DNA from: Simplicispira suum
Lineage (GTDB): Bacteria; Pseudomonadota; Gammaproteobacteria; Burkholderiales; Burkholderiaceae_C
Length of the DNA stretch: 64,000 bases
Reading direction: 5' to 3'
NCBI RefSeq assembly: GCF_003008595.1
Contig: NZ_CP027669.1
Span: 1-64,000 of the forward strand
Both the position numbers and the translations under genes were made by a program. Of this stretch, positions 8,524 through 19,055 are shown in pieces. Position 1 is the stretch's first letter, and every line of letters starts with the position of its first letter. A model generated the notes under the pieces. That model was not told the origin of the DNA. It did not search any database and saw only the letters and a program-made list of their open reading frames with translations.

Positions 8524-10386
8524 ATGCGCTGTCTCCTGTATCGGTCCTGGTGTTTGTCGCTTCGCTTCCTCGTGACAGCGTGGTGTCTGCTCGCGGCGGC
8601 GTGGGCAAATGCTGCTCCCGGCCCCGTGCTGGATGCGGCTGCGACAGGCGCATCGCCTACCCCCCTGACCGCCTGGTTCGAGTTGCTGGAAGATCCCAAG
8701 GGCACGCTCACCCTGGAGCAAGTCCGCTCGCCCGAATACCGTGCCCGGTTCATCCCCAGCAGGGACAGCGGCGAAGCGCTGAACTTTGGCATCACCCCCT
8801 CCACCTGGTGGCTGCGCCTGCGGCTGGCGAACGGGAGCAGCACTGGCGTTGAGCGCCTGCTGGAAGTCGCGTACGCGCGCCTGTCCCACCTGAACTTCTA
8901 CGCGCCGGAGGCCGGCGGCCATGTTCGCACCATTGAGACCGGCACCACTGCACCGTTTGAGAGCCGTGGCTACCTGAACCGCAATTTCGTCTTCCCCGTC
9001 ATCCTGCCTCCCCAGACCGAACAAACCCTGTACCTGCGGGTGGCCTCGACCACGGCATTCATCGTGCCGGCCCGGCTCTGGGAACCCACTGCTTTTCACG
9101 CCTACGAGCGCAGCGACTACACGGTGCAAGCGTGGTACTTCGGCATGGCGGCGGCCATGGTGCTGTTCAACCTGCTCTTGTTCGTGCGCCTCAAGGACTG
9201 GCTGTACCTGCAGTACGTGGGCTTCGCGCTCTCAATGGCCTTCGCCCTGGCGGCGCAAAACGGCCTGGTGAAAGAAGCCTTCCGGCTCGAATCCGCCCTG
9301 TGGTCCGATGTGTGCACCAGCTTTGGCTATTCGTTTGCGCTGGCCAGCGGCATGCTGTTCCTGCGCCGCATGGTGGAGACGCGGCGCCTGCTGCCTCGCC
9401 TGGAGCCATGGTTGCAGGGTTTCATCGCATTTTTCCTTATCAGTCCCTTGCTGTTTCTGGTGACAGGTCAGGCGCTGATCAAGGCTGCCGCCCTGACCTA
9501 TCTGCTGGCCATGGTCACCCTGATGGGCGTCGCGATCTACGCCGCCTGGCGGCGCCAACGCAGCGCGTATTTCTTTTTGGCAGCGTTCGCGCTGCTGGGC
9601 TTGGGCGCGGTTACCAATGCGTTGCGCGCCATGGGGCAGGTGCCCAGCAACGTTTTTACCGCCAATGCCATGCAGTTCGGCTCGGCACTGGAGATGATCT
9701 TGCTGGCGCTGGCGCTGGCCGACCGCTTCAACCAGATGCGCCGCGAGAAAGCGATCATGCAGGCAGAGCTGCTGGCCACGCAAAAGGCCTTGATCGACAC
9801 GCTGAAGGACAACGAGCTACGCCTGGAAGCGCGCGTCACCGAACGCACTGCCGCTCTGGAGACGGCCAACCACCGGCTCAGAGCCCTGAGCCGTACCGAT
9901 GGCCTCACGGCCATCGCGAACCGACGCCGGTTTGACGAGGTGCTGGCCAACGAATGGGCGCGCTCACAGCGAACCGGCGAACCCTTGGCGCTGGCCATGC
10001 TTGATATCGACTGGTTCAAGGCCTACAACGATCACTACGGTCACCTGGCGGGCGACGACTGCCTGCGCACCGTGGCAGGCGTGCTGGCGAATTGCGCAGT
10101 ACGCAGCACCGACCTGGTGGCGCGCTATGGTGGAGAGGAATTCACCATCGTCGCCCCCGGAACCACGGCGGCGCAGATGCAGGCCTTGGCACTGGAAGTC
10201 CAGCAGGCGCTGGCCGCCCTGGCGCTGCCCCATCCCACCACACCGAGCGGCTGCGTCACGCTCAGTGCCGGCGTCGCAGCACACATTGCCCAGGCGGGTG
10301 AAACACCCGAAAGCCTGGTGGCAGCCGCAGACCAGGCGCTGTACCAGGCCAAGGCCACGGGGCGCAACCGGGTGGTGCTTGCATGA
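8524..10386 (+). CDS. 7TMR-DISM membrane diguanylate cyclase (GGDEF), paralog B
   Basis: 620 aa with the same architecture as the gene upstream: signal peptide (about 8-36), extracellular 7TMR-DISMED2-like domain, seven membrane helices, a linker and a GGDEF domain. GGEEF is at 536-540 and the I-site RSTD at 527-530, so it is predicted catalytically active. The two proteins align end to end with long identical blocks such as LLLFVRLKDWLYLQYVGFAL and DWFKAYNDHYGHLAGDDCLR. The N-terminal segment and periplasmic domain differ most, so the two may sense different ligands with the same output. ATG 8524 places the signal peptide at the start. Confidence 0.92.
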   Translation: MRCLLYRSWCLSLRFLVTAWCLLAAAWANAAPGPVLDAAATGASPTPLTAWFELLEDPKGTLTLEQVRSPEYRARFIPSRDSGEALNFGITPSTWWLRLRLANGSSTGVERLLEVAYARLSHLNFYAPEAGGHVRTIETGTTAPFESRGYLNRNFVFPVILPPQTEQTLYLRVASTTAFIVPARLWEPTAFHAYERSDYTVQAWYFGMAAAMVLFNLLLFVRLKDWLYLQYVGFALSMAFALAAQNGLVKEAFRLESALWSDVCTSFGYSFALASGMLFLRRMVETRRLLPRLEPWLQGFIAFFLISPLLFLVTGQALIKAAALTYLLAMVTLMGVAIYAAWRRQRSAYFFLAAFALLGLGAVTNALRAMGQVPSNVFTANAMQFGSALEMILLALALADRFNQMRREKAIMQAELLATQKALIDTLKDNELRLEARVTERTAALETANHRLRALSRTDGLTAIANRRRFDEVLANEWARSQRTGEPLALAMLDIDWFKAYNDHYGHLAGDDCLRTVAGVLANCAVRSTDLVARYGGEEFTIVAPGTTAAQMQALALEVQQALAALALPHPTTPSGCVTLSAGVAAHIAQAGETPESLVAAADQALYQAKATGRNRVVLA

Positions 10387-10399
10387 TTGCAATCTATAG

Positions 10400-10457
10400 A
10401 AAAATTGCCTCTGGCGCTTATTCAGCAAGCCCTGATAGCTCTTAAATCAATAGCAAA
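10400..10457 (+). repeat. Dispersed ~55-bp repeat, copy 3
   Basis: AAAATTGCCTCTGGCGCTTA, then CAAGCCCTGATAGCTCTT and TCAATAGCAAA. It lies between the second GGDEF gene and the convergent egtB, abutting the egtB stop. Confidence 0.75.
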
Positions 10458-11714
10458 CTAGAGACTCTGCGCCAGCCGCAGTCCGCTGAACTGCCAGCGC
10501 GCCGTGGTAGGAAAGAAGTTGCGGTACGAAAGCCGCGCATGCCCCGGCGGCGTGGCGCAGGAGCTTCCGCGCAGCACGTACTGGTTGACCATGAATTTGC
10601 CGTTGTATTCGCCCACCGCCCCTTTGGCAGCGCGAAAGCCAGGGTACGGCGCGTAGCTCGACTGCGTCCACTGCCAGACTTCGCCAAACAGCTCGCGCAG
10701 GCCCTTGCCGCCTGCGGCCTCGGGCTCGATGCGCTCGCGCGGCGCGCCGGCTTGGGCCAGCATGGCGGGCGCAAGAGACATTGCGGATGCGGCGGCCGCT
10801 TCCCACTCCGCCTCGGTGGGCAGGCGGGCACCCGCCCAGCGCGCGTAGGCATCGGCTTCAAAGTACGACAGATGCGCCACTGGGGCCTGTGGCGCGATCG
10901 GCTGCTCGCCGTGCAGGCCAAACCGGTTCCAGCCGCCCTGCTCTGCCTGGCGCCAGTACAGCGGATGGGCAAGCTGCTGCGCCGCGAGCCAGTCCCAGCC
11001 CTCGGCCAGCCACAGCTCGGGCCGCAGGTAGCCGCCATCGGCAATGAAGGCAGCGAACTCGGACTGGTTCACCAGCCGCTCCCCCAGGGCATAGGGCGCG
11101 AGGAAGCTGGCATGGCGCGGCAGCTCGTTGTCAAAGCAAAACCCGGTGCCAAGGTGGCCCACATCTGCCAAGCCACCGGGGAACTCCAGCCAAGCCATCG
11201 GCTGCACAGGCGCCGTACCCTGCAGCGGCGCGGCATCGCGGTAGGCCGGCGCGGTGGGGTTGCAGGAGAGCAAATGCAGCACATCGGTCAGCAACAATTC
11301 CTGGTGCTGCTGTTCGTGCTGCATGCCCAGCTCCACCAAGGCGCGCAGTGCCGCGTTGCCGTCTTGCTGCGCCAGCAAGGCGTGCATGCGCTGTTCTACG
11401 TTGCTGCGGTAAGCAAGCACCTCGGACAATGCCGGCCGGGTAAGCAAGCCGCGCTGTGGGCGCGGGTGTTTGGCGCCCACACCGTTGTAGTAGGAATTGA
11501 ACAGCACCCGAAAGGCCGGGTGGAACGGCTGAAAACCCGGTTCATTCGGCTCCAGCACAAAAGTCTCAAAGAACCAGGTGGTGTGCGCCAGGTGCCACTT
11601 GACGGGGCTGGCGTCGGGCATGGACTGGGCGCTGCAATCTTCGGCAGACAGGGGCTCGGCCAGCACGGCGGTGTGGTGGCGAACCGCTGCAAAACGGATC
11701 AGAAGATCGTTCAT
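10458..11714 (-). CDS. egtB: Ergothioneine biosynthesis protein EgtB (sulfoxide synthase)
   Basis: 418 aa. An N-terminal DinB-like bundle carries the metal ligands: His in WHLAHTTWFFETF and the HEQQHQE motif (HxxxHxE). A C-terminal formylglycine-enzyme-like fold follows, with WLEFPGG, HLSYFEADAYARWAGARL PTEAEWE, and GSSCATPPGHARLSYRNFF. EgtB is a mononuclear iron enzyme that couples hercynine to a thiol and oxidises it. The start is ATG 11714, 13 bp after the egtD stop; the frame stays open upstream only as antisense to egtD. No egtA, egtC or egtE is adjacent, which would suit a cysteine-using short pathway, but that is inference. Confidence 0.93.
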   Translation of the reverse strand: MNDLLIRFAAVRHHTAVLAEPLSAEDCSAQSMPDASPVKWHLAHTTWFFETFVLEPNEPGFQPFHPAFRVLFNSYYNGVGAKHPRPQRGLLTRPALSEVLAYRSNVEQRMHALLAQQDGNAALRALVELGMQHEQQHQELLLTDVLHLLSCNPTAPAYRDAAPLQGTAPVQPMAWLEFPGGLADVGHLGTGFCFDNELPRHASFLAPYALGERLVNQSEFAAFIADGGYLRPELWLAEGWDWLAAQQLAHPLYWRQAEQGGWNRFGLHGEQPIAPQAPVAHLSYFEADAYARWAGARLPTEAEWEAAAASAMSLAPAMLAQAGAPRERIEPEAAGGKGLRELFGEVWQWTQSSYAPYPGFRAAKGAVGEYNGKFMVNQYVLRGSSCATPPGHARLSYRNFFPTTARWQFSGLRLAQSL

Positions 11715-11727
11715 TCGGGCTTGGCTT

Positions 11728-12645
11728 TCATGGCTGGGCGTGCACCACGGCAAACCACCCGCGCGCATCCTGCCAGGCGCGCGCACGGGAAAATCCGGCT
11801 TGCGCCAACAGATCGCAAAAGCGGTCCAACGGGTACTTGTAGCTGTTTTCGGTATGGATGCGCTCGCCTGCGGCAAACGTCCTCGCGCCGCCCGGCCAGC
11901 GCACCTGAACCGGCGCGCAGGCTTCCAGGTGCATCTCGATGCGCGATTCCTCGGTGTTGAAGAAGGCGCGGTGCTGCCAGTCGTCGGCCTCAAAGTCGCT
12001 GCCGATCAGGCGGTTGATGTGTGCCAGCACGTTGATGTTGAACTGCGCCGTCACGCCCTGCGCATCGTCGTAGGCGGCTTCGAGCACCGACACCTCTTTG
12101 GGCAGGTCAATGCCGATGAGCAGGCCGCCATCGCTGCGCGCCAAGGCACGCATCTGGCGCAGCAAGGCGAGCGCACTCGGTGGATCGAAATTGCCGATCG
12201 ACGAGCCGGGATAAAACACCAGGCGCGGCGCCACCGGCAAATCGTCGGGCAAGTGGATGCCGCGTGTGATGTCGCCGCCCAGCGCGCGCGCGTCCATCCC
12301 AGGAAAGCGCGCTCCCAGGCGCTGGACCGACTCAGTGAGGTAGTCGGCAGAAATATCAACGCCGACAAAACAGCGCGGCGCAATCAGCCCACAGAGCACC
12401 GCCGCCTTGGCGCAACTGCCAGCGCCGGGCTCGATCAGGGTGCAGCCGGACCCGACGGCACGGGCAATCTCTGGCCCGTATTGCTCCAGGATGGCGTGCT
12501 CGGTGCGTGTCGGGTAGTACTCGGGGAGCTGTGTGATGGCCTCAAACAGTTGGGAGCCGCGCTCGTCATAAAAGTACTTCGGTGAAATGCGGGCCGGCGT
12601 GCGGGAGAGGCCTTCAATAATCTCGGCGTGGCGGGGCTCATGCAT
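11728..12645 (-). CDS. egtD: L-histidine N-alpha-methyltransferase EgtD
   Basis: 305 aa. SAM-dependent methyltransferase with the DUF2260/EgtD signatures SPKYFYDERGSQLFEAIT, LPEYYPTRTE, IEPGAGSCAKA (SAM loop), FYPGSSIGNFDP and HTENSYKY. It trimethylates histidine to hercynine, the first step of ergothioneine synthesis. The frame is open to 12729, but ATG 12645 (MHEPRHAEII) gives the family start. It lies directly upstream of egtB in the same direction, forming a two-gene operon. Ergothioneine is an antioxidant thiol, so the pair extends the oxidative-defence theme of the window's left end. Confidence 0.94.
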   Translation of the reverse strand: MHEPRHAEIIEGLSRTPARISPKYFYDERGSQLFEAITQLPEYYPTRTEHAILEQYGPEIARAVGSGCTLIEPGAGSCAKAAVLCGLIAPRCFVGVDISADYLTESVQRLGARFPGMDARALGGDITRGIHLPDDLPVAPRLVFYPGSSIGNFDPPSALALLRQMRALARSDGGLLIGIDLPKEVSVLEAAYDDAQGVTAQFNINVLAHINRLIGSDFEADDWQHRAFFNTEESRIEMHLEACAPVQVRWPGGARTFAAGERIHTENSYKYPLDRFCDLLAQAGFSRARAWQDARGWFAVVHAQP

Positions 12646-12779
12646 GTCTGGACAGCGCTTTCTCGTCAGGGTGGCCGGTCCATTGTGACGGCCCGCCGTG
12701 GCCTGCGGTGTAAGCCATTGCCCCGGCACTGCCCGCTGCGGGGAGAAGGCCGACCCGCTCGCCTCGCGCAGCGCCCGCG

Positions 12780-13763
12780 TCAGGCGGCCGCTTTGCGCAG
12801 CCGCTGGATCAGCGTCACCCCCACCAGCACCACCGCGCCCGCAAGCACCCCCACCCCGGCATTGAGCAGCTGCTCAGCCAGGACATCCCACACATGGCCC
12901 AGCGGCCCGATGGCGGCGCGCCCCGCCAGAGCGTCGATGGTCTCGGCCACGGCATGCACGCCGTGCACCAGGATGCCACCGCCCACCAGAAACATGGCCG
13001 CTGTGCCAATCACCGACAAGGACTTCATCAGCCAGGGGGCGGCGCGCACGATCGCATCCCCCAGCCCCCGCGCCAGGCTGCTGGACTTGCGGCTGAGCCA
13101 CAGCCCCAGGTCGTCGAGCTTGACGATGCCCGCCACCAGGCCATAGACGCCAATGGTCATGACGACCGCGATCGCCGACAACACCCCCACCCGCTGCGCC
13201 AGCGGTGCAGCCGCCACGGTGCCCAGGGCAATGATGATGATTTCGGCCGACAGGATGAAATCGGTGCGCACGGCGCCCTTGATCTTGTCCTTCTCAAACG
13301 CCACCAGATCGACCTGTGGATCCAGGTTGGCGCGCACGCGGCTCTCATGCACCACCGCGTCTTCTTGCCGACCGTGCAGAAAGCGATGCGCCAGTTTCTC
13401 GGCGCCCTCAAAGCACAGGAAGGCGCCGCCCACCATCAACAGCGGCGTCACGGCCCAGGGAGCAAACGTGCTGATGACCAAGGCCAGCGGCACCAGAATC
13501 ATCTTGTTGATCATCGAGCCCTTTGCCACCGCCCAGACCACGGGCAGCTCGCGATCGGCGCGCACCCCGGAGACCTGCTCGGCGTTCAAGGCCAGATCGT
13601 CGCCCAGCACGCCCGCCGTTTTTTGTGCGGCGACTTTGGACATCATGGTGACGTCGTCGGCAATCACGGCGCTTTTCTTGGCGGCCACCTTGGTCATCAG
13701 CGCCACGTCGTCGAGGATGGTGGCGATGTCGTCAAGCAGCGTCAGCAGACTGGCTCCGGCCAT
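12780..13763 (-). CDS. DUF808 family inner membrane protein
   Basis: 327 aa beginning [20 protein letters not shown], followed by the doubled [20 protein letters not shown] and [17 protein letters not shown], the hallmark of DUF808 (E. coli YedI type). Four to six hydrophobic segments follow (about residues 80-115, 170-215, 245-275 and 290-320). The molecular function of the family is unknown. It reads toward egtD with a gap of about 134 bp and is not obviously part of that operon. A copy of the dispersed repeat lies just upstream of its start. Confidence 0.87.
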   Translation of the reverse strand: MAGASLLTLLDDIATILDDVALMTKVAAKKSAVIADDVTMMSKVAAQKTAGVLGDDLALNAEQVSGVRADRELPVVWAVAKGSMINKMILVPLALVISTFAPWAVTPLLMVGGAFLCFEGAEKLAHRFLHGRQEDAVVHESRVRANLDPQVDLVAFEKDKIKGAVRTDFILSAEIIIIALGTVAAAPLAQRVGVLSAIAVVMTIGVYGLVAGIVKLDDLGLWLSRKSSSLARGLGDAIVRAAPWLMKSLSVIGTAAMFLVGGGILVHGVHAVAETIDALAGRAAIGPLGHVWDVLAEQLLNAGVGVLAGAVVLVGVTLIQRLRKAAA

Positions 13764-13803
13764 GGGAATCCTTGTGGGTCAGGTTAAGGTCAGAGATTTT
13801 GAT

Positions 13804-13860
13804 AAAAACCGGCTTCTAGCGCTTGTAGGACATGCGCTGATAGCTATATTTTTAATAGTG
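13804..13860 (+). repeat. Dispersed ~55-bp repeat, copy 4
   Basis: AAAACCGGCTTCTAGCGCTT, then ATGCGCTGATAGCTAT and TTTTTAATAG. One of the best conserved copies, between purL and the DUF808 gene. Confidence 0.85.
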
Positions 13861-13994
13861 AATCAGCTCAAATGGATGCTTATAGCGGCTAACAAAACTC
13901 AGCGAAGCGGCCCTGGCTAGGCGTTCCGTCTCAGGCAGTACGGGCAGTACGACAAGACGGAACAACGACGCCAGGGGAGTTTTGTTCGTCGCTC

Positions 13995-16900
13995 TCAGCC
14001 CACCCAGCGCCGCGCGTTGCGCCACAGGCGCATCCACGGGCTGGCAGCGTCCAGGCCACCGGTCGCCGCCAGATCCGTCCAGCTCATCTGCACGTTGCGA
14101 AACACCCGCTCGGGGTGCGGCATCATGGCCGTGAAGCGCCCGTCGGCCGTGGTCACCGCCGTAAGGCCGCCGGCGCTGCCGTTGGGGTTGAAGGGGTACT
14201 GCTCGGTCGCCGCGCCGTGGTGGTCGACGAAGCGCATCGCGGCGATGGCCTGGGACGCGTCGCCGCGCTGGGCAAAGTTGGCATAGCCCTCGCCATGCGC
14301 CACGGCGATCGGCAAGCGGCTGCCCGCCATGCCGGCAAAGAACAGGCTGGGGGAATCAAGTACCTCCACCAACGATAGCCGCGCCTCAAAGCGCTCGCTC
14401 TGGTTGGTGGTGAAGCGCGGCCAGTGCACTGCGCCGGGAATGATGTCGGCCAGCTCGGCAAACATCTGGCAGCCGTTGCAGACGCCCAGGCCAAAGGTGC
14501 CCTCGCGCGCAAAGAAGGCGGCGAACTGGTCGGCCAGGCGCGGGTTGAAGGTGATTGAGCGCGCCCAGCCGATGCCGGCGCCCAGCGTATCGCCGTAGCT
14601 GAAGCCCCCGCAGGCGACCAGGCCGGCAAAGGTTTGCAGGTCGGCGCGACCGGTTTGCAGATCCGTCATGTGCACGTCCACCGCCTCAAAACCGGCTTCG
14701 GTGAAGGCGTAGGCCATTTCCACATGGGAATTGACACCCTGCTCGCGCAGCACGGCGACGCGCGGGCGCGCGCTGTGCACGAAAGGCGCGGCCACGTTTT
14801 CGCCTGGGTCGAAGCTGAGTTGTACGTGCAGGCCGGGATCGGTGGGCTCACCCCGGCTGGCATGCTCGGCATCGGCGCAGGCAGGGTTGTCGCGCTGCTG
14901 GCAGATCTTCCAGCTCACGCTGTCCCAAACCTGGTGCAGGTCGTGCAAGCTGGCGGCAAACACCTCGCGCGTATCGCGCCAGACGCTGAGCTTGCCCTTG
15001 CCCACGTCAATGCCCGAGTGCTCTGGCCGCGTGTTGCCGACCACATGCGAGAAGCGCGAGAGGCCGTGCGCGCGCAGCACCTGCAGCGCGGCGTCGCGCT
15101 CGCTGGTGGCCACTTGCAGCAGCACGCCGAGTTCTTCGTTGAACAAGGCTTTGAGTGTGAGCTCTTCGCGCCGCGCGCTGACCTGCTGGGCCCAGTTCTT
15201 GGCGTCGCCCGCCTCCATGCGGCTGTCGCTGACGCCGTCGCCTTCGATCAACAGCATGTCGACGTTCAGCGCCACGCCAACCTGGCCGGCGATTGCCATC
15301 TCGAATGCCGCAGCGAACAGGCCGCCGTCGCTGCGGTCGTGGTAAGCGAGAATTTTGCCGTCGGCGCGCAGCGCGTTCACGGCGGCCACCAGGTTTTTCA
15401 GGTCCTGCGCGTCGTCCAGGTCGGGCACGGCGCCGCCGGACTGATTCAAGGTCTGCGCCAGGATGCTGCCGCCCATGCGGGCCTGGCCCTTGCCCAGGTC
15501 GATCAGAATCAATGTGCTGTCCACATCGCGTGCCAGCTGCGGCGTGAGCGTGCGGCGCACGTCGGGCAGCGTGGCAAAGGCGGTGACGATGAGGCTGACC
15601 GGCGAGACCACTTTTTTAGCTTCATCGCCGTGCTGCCACTGGGTGCGCATCGACAGGCTGTCCTTGCCGACCGGAATCGAGATGCCCAGCGCCGGGCACA
15701 GCTCCATGCCGACCGCGTGCACCGTGTCGTACAAGGCGGCGTCTTCGCCCGCCTCGCCGCAGGCGGCCATCCAGTTGGCCGAGAGCTTGACGCGGTCCAG
15801 CGCCATCGGCGCGGCCAGCAAGTTGGTGATGGCTTCGGCCACGGCCATGCGGCCCGAGGCCGGGCCATCGAGCGACGCCAGCGGGGTGCGCTCGCCCAGG
15901 GCCATGGCTTCGCCGGCAAAACCGGCGTAGTCGGCCAGGGTGACCGCGCAATCGGCCACCGGCACCTGCCAGGGGCCGACCATCTGGTCGCGGTGCGTGA
16001 GGCCACCCACCGTGCGGTCGCCAATGGTGATGAGGAAGCGCTTGGACGCCACCGTGGGGTGGCTGAGCACGTCCAGCGCGGCCTTTTGCAGCGCCATGCC
16101 TGTCAAATCGATGGGCTCGGCGGTGCGCGCCACGCGGGCCACGTCGCGGTGCATCTTGGGCGGCTTGCCGAGCAGCACATCCATCGGCATGTGCACCGCG
16201 TGATCGCCTTCGGGCAAGGCGGCGCCGGGCGCCAGCGGCACGCCGGCACCCACCACCAGCTCGCGCGCCTCGGTCGTCACGCCCACCACCGCAAACGGGC
16301 AGCGCTCGCGTTCGCAGAAGGCTTCAAGCAGCTCCAAAGACTCAGGGGCGACGGCGAGCACGTAGCGCTCCTGGCTTTCGTTGCACCAGATTTCGCGCGG
16401 CGCCATGCCAGATTCTTCCAGCGGCACGGCGGACAGGTCAAAGCGCGCGCCGCGCCCGGCGTCGTTCACCAGCTCGGGGAAGGCGTTCGAGAGCCCGCCC
16501 GCGCCCACGTCGTGGATCGCGAGGATGGGGTTGTCAGCACCGAGCGCCGCGCAGTGGTTGATGACCTCTTGTGCGCGCCGCTCGATCTCGGGGTTGCCGC
16601 GCTGCACCGAATCAAAATCCAGCTCGGCTGCGTTCTGGCCGGTGGCCATGGAGCTGGCGGCGCTGCCGCCCATGCCGATGCGCATGCCGGGGCCGCCCAG
16701 CTGCACCAGCAGCGAGCCAGCGGGGAATTCAATTTTTTGCGTCAGCGCCGCGGCTATGCTCCCGAGGCCACCGGCAATCATGATGGGCTTGTGGTAGCCG
16801 CGCTGCACGCCGGCAACCTCGGCTTCGTACTCGCGGAAGTAGCCCAGCAGGTTCGGTCGGCCAAACTCGTTGTTGAACGCCGCGCCACCCAGCGGCCCTT

Positions 16901-18038
16901 CGGTCATGATTTGCAAGGGGCTGGCAATGTGGCCGGGCTTGCCGCCCTCCGCATCCGACAGGCCGCCCCAGAGCTTGGACACCGTGAAACCTGTCAGGCC
17001 CGCTTTTGGCTTGGAGCCGCGCCCGGTGGCGCCTTCGTCGCGGATTTCGCCACCCGCGCCGGTCGAAGCGCCAGGGAAGGGCGAGATGGCCGTGGGGTGG
17101 TTGTGCGTTTCCACCTTCATCAGCACATGCTGCAGCAAGCTCTCTTTTTCGTAGCTGGGAGCGCTTGCCCCACCTGCGCTGGAGGCCGATTTGGCTTGAA
17201 ATTTCTCGACCACGCCGCCTTCCATCACCGATGCGTTGTCCGAGTACGCCACCACGGTGTGCTGCGGGCTCGTCTTGTGGGTGTGGCGGATCATGCCGAA
17301 CAGGGTCAGATCCTGCGGCGCGCCGTCGATGGTGAACTGCGCGTTGAAGATCTTGTGCCGGCAGTGCTCGCTGTTGGCCTGCGCAAACATCATCAGTTCG
17401 ACATCGGTGGGGTTGCGCCCCAAGCTGGTGAACGCCTGCACCAGGTAGTCGATCTCGTCGGCGGCCAGCGCCAGGCCCCACTGCGTGTTGGCCGTCTCCA
17501 ATGCCGCGCGGCCACCGGCCAGCACGTCGACCAGCGCCATCGGCTGGGCCGGCAGTTCGGTAAACAGCGCGCGGGCGGCCTCCACGTCGGTGAACCACGA
17601 TTCGGTCATGCGGTCGTGCAGCAGCGCGCCCACCTGGGCGATCTGGCCGGCGTCCAGCGACTTCACACCGCCCAGCAGGCCCGAGCGCAGGCTGATGCGG
17701 TATTCGGTCACGCGCTCGATGCGGCGCACGTCCAGGCCGCAGTTGTGGGCAATGTCGCTGGCCTTCGAAGCCCAGGGCGACACAGTGCCCAGGCGCGGCG
17801 CCACCACAATCGCCTGTCCGGCGTCCCCGCCCTCGAACGGCTCGCCGTAGTTCAGCAGCGCCGCCAGCCGCTCGGTCTCGGCTGCAGTGGGCACTTTGGG
17901 TGTCGCCACCCAGTGCACGTGGCGCGCGCGCACCGCATCGATGCGGGGTTCAATGGCCTGCAGTTGCGGCAACAACTGGCGCGCACGGAAAGGGCTCAGG
18001 GCGTTGCCGCCCACAAACAGGGTCAGGTGCAAAGTCAC
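13995..18038 (-). CDS. purL: Phosphoribosylformylglycinamidine synthase (single-chain PurL)
   Basis: 1347 aa, the full length of the proteobacterial large FGAM synthase. The N-terminal linker and AIRS-like domains carry [36 protein letters not shown], and [10 protein letters not shown]. The C-terminal glutamine amidotransferase begins near [16 protein letters not shown] and has the nucleophile Cys in [14 protein letters not shown] plus a late MMPHPERVF. It converts FGAR, glutamine and ATP to FGAM in purine synthesis. The start is GTG 18038 (reads VTLHLTLF), diverging from map. A long open frame on the opposite strand is only an antisense shadow of this GC-rich gene. Confidence 0.97.
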   Translation of the reverse strand: MTLHLTLFVGGNALSPFRARQLLPQLQAIEPRIDAVRARHVHWVATPKVPTAAETERLAALLNYGEPFEGGDAGQAIVVAPRLGTVSPWASKASDIAHNCGLDVRRIERVTEYRISLRSGLLGGVKSLDAGQIAQVGALLHDRMTESWFTDVEAARALFTELPAQPMALVDVLAGGRAALETANTQWGLALAADEIDYLVQAFTSLGRNPTDVELMMFAQANSEHCRHKIFNAQFTIDGAPQDLTLFGMIRHTHKTSPQHTVVAYSDNASVMEGGVVEKFQAKSASSAGGASAPSYEKESLLQHVLMKVETHNHPTAISPFPGASTGAGGEIRDEGATGRGSKPKAGLTGFTVSKLWGGLSDAEGGKPGHIASPLQIMTEGPLGGAAFNNEFGRPNLLGYFREYEAEVAGVQRGYHKPIMIAGGLGSIAAALTQKIEFPAGSLLVQLGGPGMRIGMGGSAASSMATGQNAAELDFDSVQRGNPEIERRAQEVINHCAALGADNPILAIHDVGAGGLSNAFPELVNDAGRGARFDLSAVPLEESGMAPREIWCNESQERYVLAVAPESLELLEAFCERERCPFAVVGVTTEARELVVGAGVPLAPGAALPEGDHAVHMPMDVLLGKPPKMHRDVARVARTAEPIDLTGMALQKAALDVLSHPTVASKRFLITIGDRTVGGLTHRDQMVGPWQVPVADCAVTLADYAGFAGEAMALGERTPLASLDGPASGRMAVAEAITNLLAAPMALDRVKLSANWMAACGEAGEDAALYDTVHAVGMELCPALGISIPVGKDSLSMRTQWQHGDEAKKVVSPVSLIVTAFATLPDVRRTLTPQLARDVDSTLILIDLGKGQARMGGSILAQTLNQSGGAVPDLDDAQDLKNLVAAVNALRADGKILAYHDRSDGGLFAAAFEMAIAGQVGVALNVDMLLIEGDGVSDSRMEAGDAKNWAQQVSARREELTLKALFNEELGVLLQVATSERDAALQVLRAHGLSRFSHVVGNTRPEHSGIDVGKGKLSVWRDTREVFAASLHDLHQVWDSVSWKICQQRDNPACADAEHASRGEPTDPGLHVQLSFDPGENVAAPFVHSARPRVAVLREQGVNSHVEMAYAFTEAGFEAVDVHMTDLQTGRADLQTFAGLVACGGFSYGDTLGAGIGWARSITFNPRLADQFAAFFAREGTFGLGVCNGCQMFAELADIIPGAVHWPRFTTNQSERFEARLSLVEVLDSPSLFFAGMAGSRLPIAVAHGEGYANFAQRGDASQAIAAMRFVDHHGAATEQYPFNPNGSAGGLTAVTTADGRFTAMMPHPERVFRNVQMSWTDLAATGGLDAASPWMRLWRNARRWVG

Positions 18039-18194
18039 GGTGGCAGCGTTCCAGTGGGAAAGGAGGCGGGGCGGAGCCTGTCAGCTCCGGCGCACTGCGA
18101 TCTGCAGGCGCCAAAGCCTGCCATTTTAGTTGGCAGGCCCAAGGCCGACCCCGGTGCCAGCAAGCAAAAGAGCCCAATGGGATAATTTCGCCCC

Positions 18195-19010
18195 ATGAGT
18201 ATCTCCATCAAGACCGCCGAGGACATTGCCGGCATGCGCGTTGCCTGCCGCCTCGCGTCCGAAGTGCTGGACGCCATTGCGCCGCACATCCAGCCTGGCA
18301 TCACGACGCGCCGAATCGACGAAATTGCTGCCGCCTGCATGGTCGAACAAGGCACCATTTCCGCCACCATTGGCTACCAGCCGCCGGGCTACCCGCCCTA
18401 CCCGGCGTCGCTCTGCACCTCGGTCAACCATGTGGTCTGCCACGGCATACCCAACGACAAGCCGCTCAAAAAAGGCGACATCGTCAACGTGGACGTCACC
18501 GTCATCACCAAAGACGGCTGGTACGGCGACAACAGTCGCATGTACCTGATTGGCGAGTGCTCGATAGCGGCCAAGCGCCTCTCGGCCATCACCTTTGAGG
18601 CCATGTGGCACGGTATCCTGCAGGTCAAGCCCGGTGCCCACCTGGGCGACATCGGCCACGCGATCCAGAAGTTTGCCGAAGGCCACGGTTTTTCGGTGGT
18701 GCGCGAGTTCTGCGGCCACGGCATTGGCAAGCGCTTTCATGAAGAACCCCAGGTGCTGCATTACGGGCGCCCAGGCACGCTGGAGAAGCTGGAGCCCGGC
18801 ATGGTCTTCACCATCGAGCCCATGATCAACGCCGGCCGGCGCGATATCAAAGAGTTCGGCAACGACGGCTGGACCATCGTCACCAAGGACCACAGCCTTT
18901 CCGCCCAGTGGGAGCACACGGTGCTGGTGACGCCCACCGGCTACGAGGTGATGACGCTCTCGGCCGGCTCGCCCGCGCTGCCCGATTTCGTCACGGCCAC
19001 CACCACCTGA
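18195..19010 (+). CDS. map: Type I methionine aminopeptidase
   Basis: 271 aa. Type I enzyme removing the initiator Met after deformylation. Metal ligands are in VNVDVTVITKDGWYGDNSRM, in FCGHGIGKRFHEEPQVLHYG, in FTIEPMIN, and in QWEHTVLVT near the C-terminus. The substrate His is in VNHVVCHGIP. The start ATG 18195 gives MSISIKTAEDIAGMRVA, the usual N-terminus. It is followed by glnD, the same map-glnD order as in enterobacteria. Its functional partner, peptide deformylase, is also in the window (22430-22969). Confidence 0.97.
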   Translation: MSISIKTAEDIAGMRVACRLASEVLDAIAPHIQPGITTRRIDEIAAACMVEQGTISATIGYQPPGYPPYPASLCTSVNHVVCHGIPNDKPLKKGDIVNVDVTVITKDGWYGDNSRMYLIGECSIAAKRLSAITFEAMWHGILQVKPGAHLGDIGHAIQKFAEGHGFSVVREFCGHGIGKRFHEEPQVLHYGRPGTLEKLEPGMVFTIEPMINAGRRDIKEFGNDGWTIVTKDHSLSAQWEHTVLVTPTGYEVMTLSAGSPALPDFVTATTT

Positions 19011-19055
19011 GGCGCTTGGAGGCGGTCTGCGCACGCTTCTTGCTTCGCCTGTCGC

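Noticed and set aside
14634..18185. A 1183-codon open frame antisense to purL
   Set aside because: It mirrors the purL codons in a GC-rich sequence, shows low-complexity His/Gly/Arg-rich translation and no family motif. purL is complete on the other strand.
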